Shown here one piece after another: positions 11,688 to 23,600 of a DNA stretch of 64,000 nt; the first letter of the stretch is position 1, and each line of letters starts with the position of its first letter. The DNA is from Asterochloris sp. CNOR1. Its lineage: Eukaryota > Chlorophyta > Trebouxiophyceae > Trebouxiales > Trebouxiaceae. The position numbers and the translations under genes are program-made. Under the pieces are notes generated by a model that was not told where the DNA came from, did not search any database, and saw only the letters and a list, made by a program, of their open reading frames with translations. The stretch is from NCBI GenBank assembly GCA_963969365.1, contig OZ017762.1:1-64000 (forward strand), read 5' to 3'.

Positions 11688-11819
11688 GGCAAGCTGGACA
11701 GATGTGGCATCAGCACCACTCAAATTTATAGCAGCCATCACAGCTATTTCATCATGTGTACAACTCGCTGCTACTGATATGTATGCTTGGTCCCCCTGCC
11801 TGCGAAAAATCCACAGCTC

Positions 11820-14800
11820 TCACAGAGGCATGCTGGAGCCTGTTATTACTTTAGGCTTGTACTGTGGCGATCCCTTCCACTCGCTGACCGGCATGAACAT
11901 CCATTTAGGAATCGATGCATGTATCCCAACATTTGCGTCCACGACCTGCGCAGGATGACATGTTTGGCTACTCTAGGTGCTTTGCCGCAGCGGCACCGCT
12001 CAAATCAAGCACATCACGACAGCAAGCTCTGCACCTGAGTGATCTGGAAGTCGACGCCAACATCCATTGCGGATATGGCCTGATTCTGCAGGTCAACAGA
12101 GGCAGGATGCAGTCATGGTGTGCCACAAATGCAGCAGACAAGGTCATATAGCACACCTCTGTCAGGTCCCACAAATTCATCATGAAGTCCCGTGAGTTGT
12201 TGTAAGCCTGCAACACACAGAAGGGTGAAGACAGCATGAGGTACAGGCCTTTATGAGAGCATTGAGCATCCTGGCCTGGGCCTCACCACAGTCATGGCCT
12301 TGTTCAGATTGGGCTCTTGCTGGAAAATGATATTCTGCACCACAAACCCACCTTGGCAGCAAGAGCATGTAGCCACGCATGGTGCCAGGATGAGGTTGCT
12401 CAGCAGTGCAGAGAGCAGAGTATCTGCAGTCTACTGTAGTGCTTGGTCTGCACCTGTGCATCCCTGCCAAGCTCCCTGATGTAGTCACGATGCTGATAGC
12501 CGTGCACCACCCACTCATTTTCATTCTCAATGAGCGGGTAGTCCAGGTGTTGCAGGTGCTTGGGAAGGCTGCCTGCCTTGTGAACTGTCAGCCTGCACAT
12601 GCAGCAGCTATCGGCAATGCAAGAGTGGGGGGTTAGACTAAACCCTAACCACATCACTTGCCTAATGTCTTAAGGCAGTGCACCTCAACATGCTGGCTGC
12701 GTCTTGCACACAGGGGCCCTCTTGTCAACAGCGGCGTCAGCTGTCAAGCCTTGAAGGTCGACGCCCAAGCTCAAGCATGCATGATGCAAGACCAGGTTTG
12801 CTCACTTGAGCTTGCCATCCAGGGATGTCTCGATGCCAGTGCCGCTGAGCTCGCTGTCTCCCATGGCGGCATGACCATCGCCAGCAAACAGCAGGGCCCC
12901 AGCCACCTCCACAGGCAGATACAACGTGGCACCAATGCCCATGCGTCTGTTGTCAAAGTTCCCACCTGTACCGTACATCAGGAGTCGTCATGCCTGATGC
13001 GAGCAACGCTGCAGTGTGCACAACATTGCAGCCGACTGCAGAATTAGTCAACTTAAGCTGGGCATGAGGGTGCTCTTCACACATGTACACATCAAAACAG
13101 GCCTTGACTGCAGGCGCATGCAATGCAGGCACAGGGTGCTGCGGCCGCAATGTCCCCCTTGCCCTGCCTGCTTGACCATCTGGCATGGTGGCAGGCATTC
13201 TGCTCTTGCTACTTGGCACACCTGTGCGCAAGGGTGCATTGGAGTTGACGGGGAATCCTGTGCTCATGGCCAGCCCAATGTTGCCAATGTGCCTGCACAG
13301 CATCCCGTCGCACGTAGATCAGGAGGCAGGCCACTGCAGGCCGCCTGTCAAGTGCACACGCAGATCAGCTGGGGCCTCACAGGTTGATGGGCGAGCGGAA
13401 CTTGCCGGCAATGCTCCTGTCCTTGGCCGACTCTGGTACATCAAAGCGGATTGGGCCAGGCGCTAGCTGCAGCGTGAGGCAGGCATAAACATAAGGACAT
13501 GATTGTCTGGTTTGAGGCAGGCAACAGCACTGTGGCAGCAGCATCTGGAGGCGCTGCAGGCTGCAGGGCAAGTAAGAAGCATTCACAATAACAGCATAGT
13601 CTTGAGCAGCGCAAGCAGTGGTGACACGGTCTGGGCAGGCGCTCTGCAGAAGCCACACGCAGACTGTTTGGCCAAGCACGCAGTGAGCGTCGCTAAGGCT
13701 GACGTCCTCACCCCTTTCCAGGACTGTTTGCCGTTGATGCAGGGGACATGGCGACCACCAAAAAGGTGCCCAGCATTGTTCCATGTCGCTGCGCCTTCAG
13801 CTGTTGTGCGTGGATACTCCCCTGCAGGCAATGGCAGTCATTTGCTGCAGGCCAGGCTGCTGGTAATTGTGACATTTGCAGTCCCAGACCTGTAATCTTA
13901 GTGGCAGGTCCAGCAGTTAATCCTCAACTTCCTGCCTATGTGCAAGGCAGCAGTTGCTGGGCTGCATCATGCTGAGCGAAATATGCCTGAGATGCTGCAT
14001 CCAATCTCCCCTGCATTGCAGTAGCAATGTGAAGCAGGCAGCTGGATGTTCACCTGATTCTTCATGCCAAGCCTCCTCAGATCTCTAGGGGTGTACCCCT
14101 GGCCGCTGAAGTTGTTGATGTCTTGGGATATTGTCTACCAAACCGTTGTTTCGGTGGTGCACTGCCTCAGGCAGCTCGGCAGTCCTCACCATCAGGCAGC
14201 CAGTGGCAGGCCTCGCCCAGAATGCTTGATGAGATGTATGCTGCTGGGCCCTGAATCAGATTGGACTAACGTGGGCTCACCTTCAGTTGGGTAGCATGAG
14301 GTCTCTGTCTTTACATCGTCCAGGACGTACTGGTACTCTGGGGTGGCATAGCTTGGCCTGCCTGTGCTGTTGTCGCTGTGCACCTGCAGCAGGGGCGTGC
14401 ATGTGATGGTGGCTGTGCTGCTGTGCACCCAGACCTGCAAGGCGCCCAGGGCTTGCCTCCCGACGGCTGTGCACCCACAGATGGCACAGGTCCTCCATCA
14501 GCGACCTAGGCATGCTGCCAGGGGAGGCAACGTGAGACAAACAGCAGAGCCTGACCCTAAGGCACCAAGCCAACCCCTTGGGGCATCATCTAATCCAACA
14601 TCAATGATGCACCCCTTCTGCAGAGCAGCGCACTGAGTAGATCGAGGATGGCGGCATGCACTGCAGGGCTGTTAACTTGCCTGGTACACTGTGCATGCCT
14701 CATGGTACCCCCGCTCATGCTTGTACCCAGCCCGTGTATGCCAGCCAATGGCACCGCTCCATGTCGCCCCATACGTGGTGCCCAGAGCAGGGTTCACGTG

Positions 14801-16624
14801 CGGGGACAGGTCTAGAACATCTATCTGCAGACAACAGCAGGACATGCCTGGCAAAGGGGTCGCCAAGCAGCTGGAAACAAATGCGTGGGGTGCTCAAAAG
14901 CCTTGTGCACACAACTTCCTCTTCAAGGGGCTTTTGCGGCAGCACTTCAGCGCCCTCAGGGCGCCCTGGCAGCAGGTACCTGAGAGAGGTGCTCAGACAG
15001 TCTGCAGCAGCAAAGGCTCTGTAATTGTGCACACATGAACTGATCTGCACATCATCAAAGGTCCATGTGGAGTGGAGTTTCCAGGGAGCCTGCCATGCTC
15101 TAATTGCACTCCAAAACAGGTGTTCACAGCAGCAACAGCAGGCGCGTTGGCAGCTAGATTCCCAGTCTTGGCTACAGCAGACCTGCACTTCCCGCAGACC
15201 TCTGCAAAGTTGCAGGCTTGGCTGGACGAGTTGAGATGCAGGCAGGGTCATCAGGTGGCTTACAAGCAAGCTGTGCATATTGCAGCAGGGCCACTGCAGC
15301 TAGTTTGGACAAAGCAGATCTGTCAGGGCAGGCTACGCTTCGCAGCAGCCATGCAGTCACTTTTGCCTCCCAGCACGGGTGTCTCTGCCCTGCACACACA
15401 CTCAGGCAGCCTGTGCACCCTGCAGCAAGCCTGCTGCTGCTGCGCTGGCTGACACTGAGACACAGAGCTAGCCAGCCTGTCTGTGAGCAGGTTGTACATC
15501 TACATCTGGGCTCTGACCTGAAGGACGTCTCCTGGCTCCGCACCACACACGTAGATGGGGCCAGTCATCCAGTGGCCCCCATCGCCGGCCCCTGTGGCTC
15601 CAACAGGGCTGGGCAACGGAGCCTTTCCGGGGCTCCCTCCGAATATGCTTTCTAAGCCTGGGTCACCCTCCACCAGCAGGTCGTCTGCACAAAGGAGCGG
15701 CACATATATCAGCAAACTGTGGCTTGGCAAGGCCAGAGGCTGCCAAGGAATGCTGCAGCTCAGGAGGTGTGTGCGGCCACCTTTGAGCTGGCAAAAGCGA
15801 TCAGTCCTCACAGTAGCGCACGACTGGCGGCGCTGGCATTGCAGCAGTGTTGGTCTGCAGCTGGAGCATAGGCTACACACTGAAGACCATTTCTGCTTAG
15901 CAAGGTTGGAATGCGGACCGAACCTGAGCTGTCAGCAGGGCCCTGCACGCAAGGTGTGTAGGAGCATGCAGGCAACAAGGAGGAGCCGCAAGGCTCACCT
16001 TGCGCATGCAGTGCATGCAGGCGCCACCGCTGCAGCGTTCCTTCTAACACAAAGATAGGGCCCCACATGGCGTGATGTGGACCTGATGCACGAATAAGCA
16101 ATGGCACACCGTGCACCAACCCCTTGCTGGTCAATGATGTGCACCACATGGTGCAGGCCATCAGATGAGTCACCACTTGAGTGCCTCAAAGCCCTGTTGC
16201 GCATGCATGCAGCACCAGTGTGAATGCCAGTGCATGTGCCTGTAGTGGACTACATGGCCTGATTGGATTTGCATGACTGCACTACATGCGGGTGAGAGGC
16301 TCACATGCTGTATGCGACATCAGAGTGGGCATCTCCAGGTCCACAGTGTCGCCAGACTGGACAGTCAGCGCGGGCAGCAGGCCATCGCTGCAGGCAGGCA
16401 GTCATCAATCCCTCTGCTCCGTGCTGCAGGCTCATGCATGCTGCTGCAATGTGCTAGCATGTTATGCAGCATTGCCTTGTATTGTTCAGCACATTGCATT
16501 GAAACAGAGTTTGGATTGGGAAACTGCATGGTCATGCTTGTGCCTGCTCGGCACGTAAGGCAAGGACTCACTACATGTAGCCCCAGTGGCCAGTCTCCAA
16601 GGAGGCATTGAGCCTGTGCTGCAT
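11820..16624 (-). CDS. Acetamidase/formamidase (FmdA/AmdA family)
   Basis: Amidase that releases ammonia from formamide, acetamide or related small amides; in plants a relative acts on indole-3-acetamide. Thirteen exons (5' to 3'): 16624-16575, 16387-16305, 15684-15518, 14824-14681, 14383-14281, 14121-14054, 13466-13381, 13292-13222, 12965-12806, 12592-12454, 12207-12157, 12085-12035, 11945-11820; 432 residues, phases closing. Family blocks: GHWGY (12-16), LTVQSGDTVDL, MTGPIYVCGAEPGDVL, GGNFDNRRMGIGATLYLPVEV (from 258), GDGHAAMGDSELSGTG (286-301) and DFQITQVVD near the C-terminus. The domain order is that of the cyclic FmdA fold, with the usual metal-binding acidic and His residues in GDGHAAMGD. 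The GGN-DNRR and GDGHAAMGDSE forms resemble the bacterial/fungal acetamidase branch more than the Arabidopsis protein. Exon 14681-14824 ends at a GC donor. Substrate is not predictable from sequence. Confidence 0.92.
12631..12650. repeat. Telobox within a small inverted repeat
   Basis: GGTTAGACTAAACCCTAACC contains the plant telobox AAACCCTAA. Its ends GGTTAG and CTAACC are exact inverted repeats. It lies in an amidase intron (12593-12805), 12 kb from the telomere. Confidence 0.6.
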
Positions 16625-17224
16625 GCTGCAACCTGCCCCGCACAGCTTTGCCAGGTCCGCACACACTGTCTGATCAAGATTGCCCCTGCAGTGGATGAAC
16701 TTAGTAAGATCTGCTGGTCACATGGCACTGCAAAGGCAGACGTACTCAGCATCCCTGGCGCCAGTGCGCTTGAAATTCGCTGGCTCAGGAGTTGCCAGGC
16801 TGTTGCTGCACTCATTGGGGGCATCCTCCGCCAGCCCAAAAGAAGCTGCAGCAGGGAAGATGCAAAGCTGCTGATTGTCTGCTCACCGCACAGCGGCAGC
16901 CCTAGATTTTGCAGCTCCCAATCATATTGCAGTTCACCTAATAGACAAATGATGCATATACAAGGGACCCAAAGTTGTGCCATTGCTTCGGGGTTGAAAT
17001 GGTTTCCCCCAGCCTTGAACACAAGCTAGTCGGGGGGCAGAGGACTGGGTCACACAGTGACAGGGTTTGACTTGACTGAAGTTGGCAATGAACAGATTGC
17101 TGTTTTTATCAGCCCGGTGCTGCAACTGAGATTACTATCCTTAATCAATTGCTGATGTGCACCTGGCCTTTACTGTCCGAGAGTAAACGATCGGTTCTTT
17201 GAGGCCCGGCCCTGGGATCAAAGG
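16625..17224. promoter_or_regulatory. Intergenic region between divergent genes
   Basis: About 600 bp between the amidase ATG (minus) and the ankyrin gene ATG (plus). It should hold the promoter of each. Its distal part, 16900-17200, is AT-richer than average. I find no coding exon or RNA gene in it. Confidence 0.4.
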
Positions 17225-18393
17225 ATGTCATCCGAAGATGCAGAGCAGGAGTGAGTGCTGGGTCAGGCAGTTGCATTTGTAGCCTCGTCTGGCTCAAGGA
17301 TGGGAACCCAATATTCATCTTGAGTGCTCTTGCAGGTGCTTGAAAGCTGCCAAAGCTGGGGATCTGCAGTTCCTGCAGTCAAGGGCTCACCAACCACTCA
17401 AGGGGCCCCCTGTGAGAGAAGATCAGCTGCTGCGCAGCCAGGGGAGGCCACCTGGAAGTACTGCAGTGGTTGAGCCTGCAGCACGCTGCTCTAAGCCCGT
17501 GGACATGCCGAGAGGCAGCAGCAGGAGGCCATTTGGTTATGCTCCAGTGGGCACGGGAGCGTGGCTGCCACTGGGGTGAGGGCCGCGCTCAACGGACACT
17601 TTGACGATACTGAGATGGGCCCATCAACACGGCTGTGCGTGGAACTCAAGCGCATGCGAAGGCTGCAGCCCGAGGAGGCCATCTGGCAGTGCTGCAGTTT
17701 GCCCATCAGATCGGCTGTGCCTGGACATCATGGGCGTCCGAGGCTGCAGCCATTGGAGGCCACCTGGCAGTGCTGCAGTATGCCCATCAGCACGGCTGTG
17801 CCTGGACATCATGGGCGTCCGAGGCTGCAGCCAGAGGAGGCCACCTGGCAGTGCTGCAGTACGCCCATCAGAACGGCTGTGCCTGGAGCGCAAGCACGTG
17901 CAAGGCTGCAGCAAAAGAAGGGCACCTGGAAGTGCTGCAATACGCCCACCAGAATGGCTGTAAATGGGGTCCCAACTGTGTGCAGTGCAGCTGCTGCACA
18001 TGACCAACTCAGCATTCTGAAGTGGCTGCGCCAACATGGCTGCCCATGGGATTGCTCGACAACATTCATGGGCGCTGTCAATGACCACTTTGATATTGTT
18101 GTCAAGTGGACTCGTCATCAGCAGCCTCCCTGTCCCTGGTGGCCTTGTGCGCAACTCCGTTGGCTTCACGAGATCAGCTTCTTCCCCATCAGCCCCGTCT
18201 GCTTGTGTACCTTGCACAGCAGAATGCGCCCTTGCCTGCCGATGTGCATAATGAGGCTCACACCGCTGCAACAGAAATGACTTATGCAGTCGTCTCACTT
18301 AAAGCACCTTTGCCTGACAGGACTCCCCCTGAAATTCTGCTGAGGATTGTGAGCTTGCAAGGCCTTTTGTTGAAATTTCAAAAGTTGGTCTGA
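17225..18393 (+). pseudogene. Ankyrin-repeat protein, frame-broken
   Basis: Remnant or damaged gene for an ankyrin protein of the algal GHLxVLQYAHQxGCxW type, normally a protein-interaction scaffold. Exon 1 is 17225-17250 (MSSEDAEQ), with a clean GTGAGT donor. Exon 2 starts at 17336 and reads ECLKAAKAGDLQFLQ. Ankyrin units then occur in successively different frames: GGHLEVLQWL (from about 17440), AALNGHFD (about 17580), ILRWAHQHGCAW (about 17606), four units in one frame (17656-17970), then HDQLSILKWLRQHGCPW and NDHFDIVVKW (to about 18100). A last frame runs to the stop at 18391-18393 and includes PPEILLRIV. Five or more indels break the frame, and no intron can explain them because the shifts fall between adjacent repeat residues. 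The alternative is indel errors in the assembly, but the other four genes here show none. Intact exon 1 and conserved codons argue for recent decay. Confidence 0.65.
17659..17982 (+). repeat. 81-bp tandem ankyrin-coding repeats
   Basis: Four units of exactly 81 bp (27 codons) start at about 17659, 17740, 17821 and 17902. The first three are nearly identical, sharing for example TGTGCCTGGACATCATGGGC in units 1 and 2. Unit length and position match one ankyrin-like unit per repeat, so the array grew by recent in-frame duplication inside the gene. Confidence 0.9.
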
Positions 18394-18679
18394 TGTTGCA
18401 TGCTTGGGCAAGCATGTACACGACGTGAAGCAGATCTGATGCTGTAACAACAGAGTGCAGCACACTGTTCAAGGGTGAATGCATGACAAGACATATGCCC
18501 ATTGTTGATTGCTCCAAAGAAGAAATTTTTTGAGACACGTGATAGGCTGGGAACCTGGGCAGCTTTTGGTGCAACATGGGCAGCTTTGGCAGCTTTGGCT
18601 TGCTGGGTTAGTCGCTGGGCTGTGACCAGAAAGTCTACTGCTATGGCTGAGTATGGGCCACTGATTCTCAAGGCACTTC
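18394..18679. other. Convergent intergenic interval
   Basis: 286 bp between the ankyrin stop (plus) and the stop of the unknown gene (minus); both 3' ends must lie here. A plus-strand open stretch at 18502-18687 encodes a hydrophobic segment but has no ATG and no splice partner, so I do not call it a gene. Confidence 0.5.
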
Positions 18680-20423
18680 TCAGCTAAGCTCTGCAAATGT
18701 TGCGGTATCGGATACTGCATCAAGGCAGGCTAGCAAGACAAAGAGAAGGCAATGAACGCCGCTCTCTGCCTGCATGTCATGACTCTGAGGGCGCTGCTGG
18801 TGCACAGCATGCACCATGCCATGCAAGATCAAGGACATGTCAAGCCACGTGGCTTCAGCACTGCACACAGCTATATTCGCATCTGTTCACAGCCATGATG
18901 CAACACCATCTGAATGCAAGCCCTGCCCGGACTGAAATGCATTGCACCGCCTGTCGCAATCCGCAAAAGCCTCCTTCTCACAAACTGTAGCGTGAGCTGT
19001 GGCCTGCCTGGGGCCATTTGCTGACCAATGAACTCCCGGCCCTTCAGCACAAGTGCCACAGCGCCAGAGCACAGGTTGTAAACGCTCTTCAACTCCTGCA
19101 TGTTGACAGACTGGCCTTGTTGCGGAGTGAAGCCAGACTCAGGGAAGCCACTGCAGAATGCCAGCCGCAATCAGGTCCTAGGACGCTTCTAACAGCTTGC
19201 AAAGCACCCACGGCTGCCACTTTACCCAGAGCTGCATGTACAGCTGCTTACCACAGGAGCCCTGGGCTGTGCTAGAGTTGCTTGAATGGCAGCTGGGCAA
19301 CAGAAAGCCCTGCACCATGAACAGACTTCCTCAGATGGCACCTGGTGCTGCCACTGCTGACTCACAGCCACCCATCCGACCAGGCAGTTGCCAGCACACT
19401 GACATTGGCTTCAGCTTGTGGAACGACTGCCTGCATGATCTTCTGCTGCCAGAGTGTGAGTGCCTGCATGGAGCCATCCAGTGACTTGTGCTGAGGCTGC
19501 AGCGCTTTCTGGAAGGGCAGCGGGGGCGCAGGTTTGCCCCTCTGCCTGCAGTAGTGCACCCAAGCCCATAAGACGGCCACAGCAGTTGTTGCACAAAACT
19601 GCTCTGCTTGCGCTGGCTCACCATTGACTGGTGGCTGAAGAAGACAGACACGCAGCGCTAGTCAAATGCCAGGTTGGGTCTCCCAAAGGATGAGTTGCAA
19701 GAATCAGGCAGCTGAGTATCAGCTGGCAGCAGTAGCTGTGTCCTGGCAGAGTGGCTGGCAGGGGCCGGCAGGCCCTAGACCCCAGTCATGAAGTCGCAAT
19801 CACCAGGCAGCTGGGCTCCAGCTGGCAGCAGTACTGACATCAAGTGGCTGACGACCTGCAGTGCCAGCCGCTCTGGAGCAGTTCAGCCTCACCCAGCATC
19901 AGCCTGCAAATGCACTGGCCTGCTTTGTCTTGCGCACAAGGGGTGGTCACAGACAACCTCCTTGCCCCAAGTTCAAGACCACACCAAAAACATGTTCAAA
20001 GCAAACAGCTTTCGCTCTGCAATGGAGTGACAGGCATGTTGCCTTGCTCAGAACAAACACTCCAAACAACCAGGTCTCACCCGACAGCAGTTGCCAGTGC
20101 AAAGGCCTGCCCCGTCTTGCCAACCTTGTTGTGACACAGAGGATCCCATTGCAACCCCTCCAGACAAGCCGCCAGCTGGGGCACCAAGCCCTGCTGTACT
20201 TATCGTTATGCCTCCCGGGGGCTGGCTGAGAATCTTAGCACTGTTTGTGGCTCAGACAGCTGTCAATGTTGACCCCACAACATATCCAGCTTTGTAGTTG
20301 TGTGGCACACCCTGTGACTTCACTGAACTCTGCAGTAAGTTGTTGTAGTTTGCTGACCTCTCGGGCATCTCTGCATCTCACAAGACTGCTGTTTTGTATA
20401 CATTTAGCAAGAGTGGAAGACAT
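18680..20423 (-). CDS. Conserved-looking protein of unknown family
   Basis: I do not recognise this family. Five minus-strand exons join in phase: 20423-20311, 20225-20081, 19634-19366, 19150-18986, 18860-18680, giving 290 residues. The start is the first ATG of an open leader reading MSSTLAKCIQNSSLVRCRDA. Exon 2 is Gly/Ala/Ser-rich. Exon 3 holds a hydrophobic helix followed by basic residues (AVAVLWAWVHYCRQRGK), possibly a membrane segment, then a Gln-rich helix. Exon 4 contains QELKSVYNLCSGAVALVLKG. Exon 5 is helical and ends FAELS. Splice sites are TTCTTCAG, ATTCTGCAG and GTGTGCAG acceptors with GTGTGC, GTGAGA, GTGAGT and GTTTGT donors. The exon 1 donor and exon 4 donor (GTTTGT) are the least certain. 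The gene lies 231 bp downstream of the TRRAP stop on the same strand and converges on the ankyrin gene. Confidence 0.6.
19694..19836. repeat. Tandem copies about 100 bp apart in an intron of the unknown gene
   Basis: A segment of about 44 bp at 19694-19737 recurs at 19793-19836: both share CAGGCAGCTG and AGCTGGCAGCAGTA with scattered changes between. The spacing of about 100 bp is like that of the splice-edge repeats in the TRRAP introns. Confidence 0.75.
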
Positions 20424-20653
20424 ATTGTCTGGTACCAAAAGGCCTTGTGAGTTAGCTAGCTATTGTGTCTGGGTTCAAAACTAGCTCACAGCATGCGTCC
20501 TGTTTTTCCTCATTCATTATCAGTTCTAAGTTGCTCAGCTGAAGTCATGCAAATTGGGGATGCTGTTCTACTGAGAGGCGAGGACTGACGCAGGCAAGGC
20601 CATGACGGGCTGGTGTCTGGGCTGGCCTGCTGTCATGGCCATTGGGCCGCTGA

Positions 20654-23600
20654 CTAGTACCAGGGGGCCCAGGTGGGGTCCAGGCGACATAGGTTTCTGG
20701 GGTTGACGGCTGCATCCACTAGCGTGATGGCCCCGCGCTGAACATTCAGAGGGTTGCCACCAGGTTGGGGAGCAGCCTGCAGGCAGAGGAGCGCACTCGA
20801 GCAGGCAGACAGAGTCTGGGCCAGACAGAAGCTTCTGTAAGGCAAGGACCTCAGGTCAGCACCTGGCACTGCTGTAAGACTGACGCTTGCAGAGCACAGC
20901 GGCATGCAGCAGCCTTCTTCGTACACCTTGAGTGTCAGACTGCACCATGGTCTCTGCTCAGCAGCGCCAAGTAGCAAGAAGGAGCAGCACGTGCCACACA
21001 TCTACAGGCCCGGTGCAGGCGCCTGGTGCCCAGCAGGTAGGTGTGCGCCAGCTGACACTGACACTCAGCGGCTGGCCCCCTTCCCCCGCCTCCCAACAGC
21101 AGGCACTTCCAAGTACTCCTCGGCACTGAGGATTACACAGGCGACCTGATGATGCACGACACTCGGCAGCCGCAGACACGCAGCAGCGCCCCCAACAGGT
21201 GACCCACCTGGTGCAGGCGCCCGATGGTGTCTCGCACGTTGGTGTGCACCAACTGCTGCAGCTTGGCCGTGCGCAGGGGCTGCACCCCAGGGGTGCGCCC
21301 AGCGACCCGCTTCTGGTACCAGGCCATGATGTCGTCGCGGAAAAACATGGACAGCACGTTCTCGATGCCGCTCTGGGGGGCGATGGCCGCCTGCAGGGGA
21401 AACGAAGCACAGCACCCTTCAAAAGGGAGGGAGCACCTTCACAAAGATTGAATGCAGTGCGCTCCCTACATGTCCCTGCGCATCGGTGGCAGCAAGCAGG
21501 TGCAGGGACCGCAGACGCTGATTGGTGACCCTAGACAGCTCAAGCGGCCTGGCACAGTGGTGCTGGCTACGCTGAAGTGCTGCTGAGGTAGCTCTGGCTG
21601 CCACTGACAGACTGGAACATGCCAGAGCTGCCTCACCCCAACTCCTTGTCAGAACCGTACCCGCCATGAACAGGTCGGCAATGACATCACCCTCCGACCT
21701 GCTGACAAACGCAGCCTATGTACTGCAAAGTAAAGCAACCCCAGAGCAGCGCACCATGGCTGCCACAGAAAGGCCAGTGATGAAGACGCCCTCCACTCCA
21801 AAAGGCGTGAAGAAGGTCTGCAGGTTGCGCGTCAGCCGGAAGGGAACTGGCTCATTTCGCTCCAGCTCAGTCCTGCAGATTTGGAAACACCTGAACTCAG
21901 CAGATTGCTCAACTGAAGCTGCATGTGCACAGCAGCCAAAGGCGCAAACAGCAGCTACAGAGGGCAGGCCGGTGGCAGCTCTGCCCAGAAAGCAAGCTCA
22001 GAGCATGACAACACGCAGCTTGCTGGCTGCCCAAGCGGCAGCATCACAGCAGAGCTCTGCCTGATCGTATGCCCTGCGTCCTGCATGGGGCTGGCCCAGT
22101 GGAATGGGATGAAGGGTGCACCCAGATGACTAAGGCGATAGCCACTGCAAGCTGCTGCCGACCGGCATTGCTGCTCCACATGGCGCGGTCCACACACTGG
22201 CAGCTAGCAGCCCCTGCTGCATTGATCTTAGGACACATTGCACACTCTGGGCTGTAGGTGGGCAACAAGACAACTCATGGAGTCTGCTTGCTGCATGCAG
22301 GCACCGCAGGAATTGCTTACGTAAGTAGTCCATCTGCCAGCCGATGCCTGATAGGCACCAGATGCAGAACTTGTGCAGCCCCCCTCACTGATACTGCACT
22401 GGGGTAGTGCCACTTACTGTGAGTCATAGGCGGGAGAGAAGTCTATCTGCCAGGTACGTCCGGAGGCCTTGGCAAACAGAATCTTGGCGGGAGTCCGCCC
22501 GCCGATAAGCAGCACGTGGGACAGCAGCCCTGAGAGGGCCAGCTGACTGCAGAACTGCTTCTTGAAGGTCCACAGGTGGTTGCAGGTGGGCAGCGTCTTG
22601 TACATGTACTGGGAGAACACATTCTCGGTCACGTAGCGCTGCTCAATCTCAAGGTAAGCCTGCGGCAGGTACAGAACTTGTGGTTGCTTTTGGGCTGCTG
22701 CACATCATGCCGGGTGGCAGCACCTGATGCGGAGATGCCCAAGACGTCTCCAGGTTGCCATGCAGTTCTCACAGCAGGGTCATGACAGCCTTCAACGTGC
22801 ACATGATTGCACCCCACAGCACTGCCTGCGAGAGATGTGACCCTGTTACAATCTGCTGGCACAGAGCTGGTCAGGTCCCTGAGCAGCTATAGAGGAACGC
22901 CAATTGCGCAAGGTCCACCTTGTAAAGGAACACCAGTGCACAGGTGCAGCGTCAAGCCTGACAAGCCCCACATTCCCTAACAGGACTGGTGGCGCCCAGT
23001 GGCCCCAAACACCCACCTGCTGGCGCAGCTCCACTGCCACGTCCCGCTGCAGCTGCCCACTTGGGTCGCAGATGCGCTTCTTGAAGTGCACGATGGGCGC
23101 ATCAGGTTCCCGTCCGTATCGAGCACAGTTGACCTCATACGCCTCCCCATAGCTGGTGTAGCTGGCGTCCTCTTCCACCAGGCGCACCTGCGTGATCACA
23201 GCTTGTCAGCACCTGGCTGGTGCCCTGAGTTTGGAGCGCTCAGATTGGTGGGGGCCATGCTTTCAGCTGCGTCACAGCCTGAGGCTGCGCCTTGCACAAT
23301 GGCACCCATGAGAGAAACATGCTGCAGCGGCATGTTGAGCTGCATCTTAGCCTAACACTGGATGTCACAAGTACAGCATCTGTGAAGGATAGCATGTTGC
23401 AGGGCAGGGCTCCGTTACAGCACCACTGGACTGGGTCCATAAACACAAATGATGGACTCACGCTGCTGCGCAACACAGGAGGCAGCGCACTGCCACGCCT
23501 CCTCAGCACACAGACCAGCTGCTGATTGCTGGCTGCAACAATGACGCAGAGACCTCACCTGGGGCCAGACGGGCACGATGGTGGGGGTGTGCCAGCTGAG

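Noticed and set aside
17561-18280. 239-codon plus-strand ORF in the ankyrin region
   Set aside because: Its middle part reads the ankyrin repeats in a wrong frame (RLQPEEATWQCC repeats). Only its ends are in the true frame, so it is not a real protein.
18502-18687. Plus-strand open stretch with a hydrophobic segment
   Set aside because: No ATG, no recognisable acceptor leading to a gene, and the hydrophobic part comes from a small internal repeat (GGCAGCTTTGGCAGC).
21660-21750. Possible extra TRRAP exon (minus strand, reading SEGDVIADLF)
   Set aside because: No frame fits between the flanking exons without a stop or phase break, while joining 21755 directly to 21390 is in phase and gives the conserved block.
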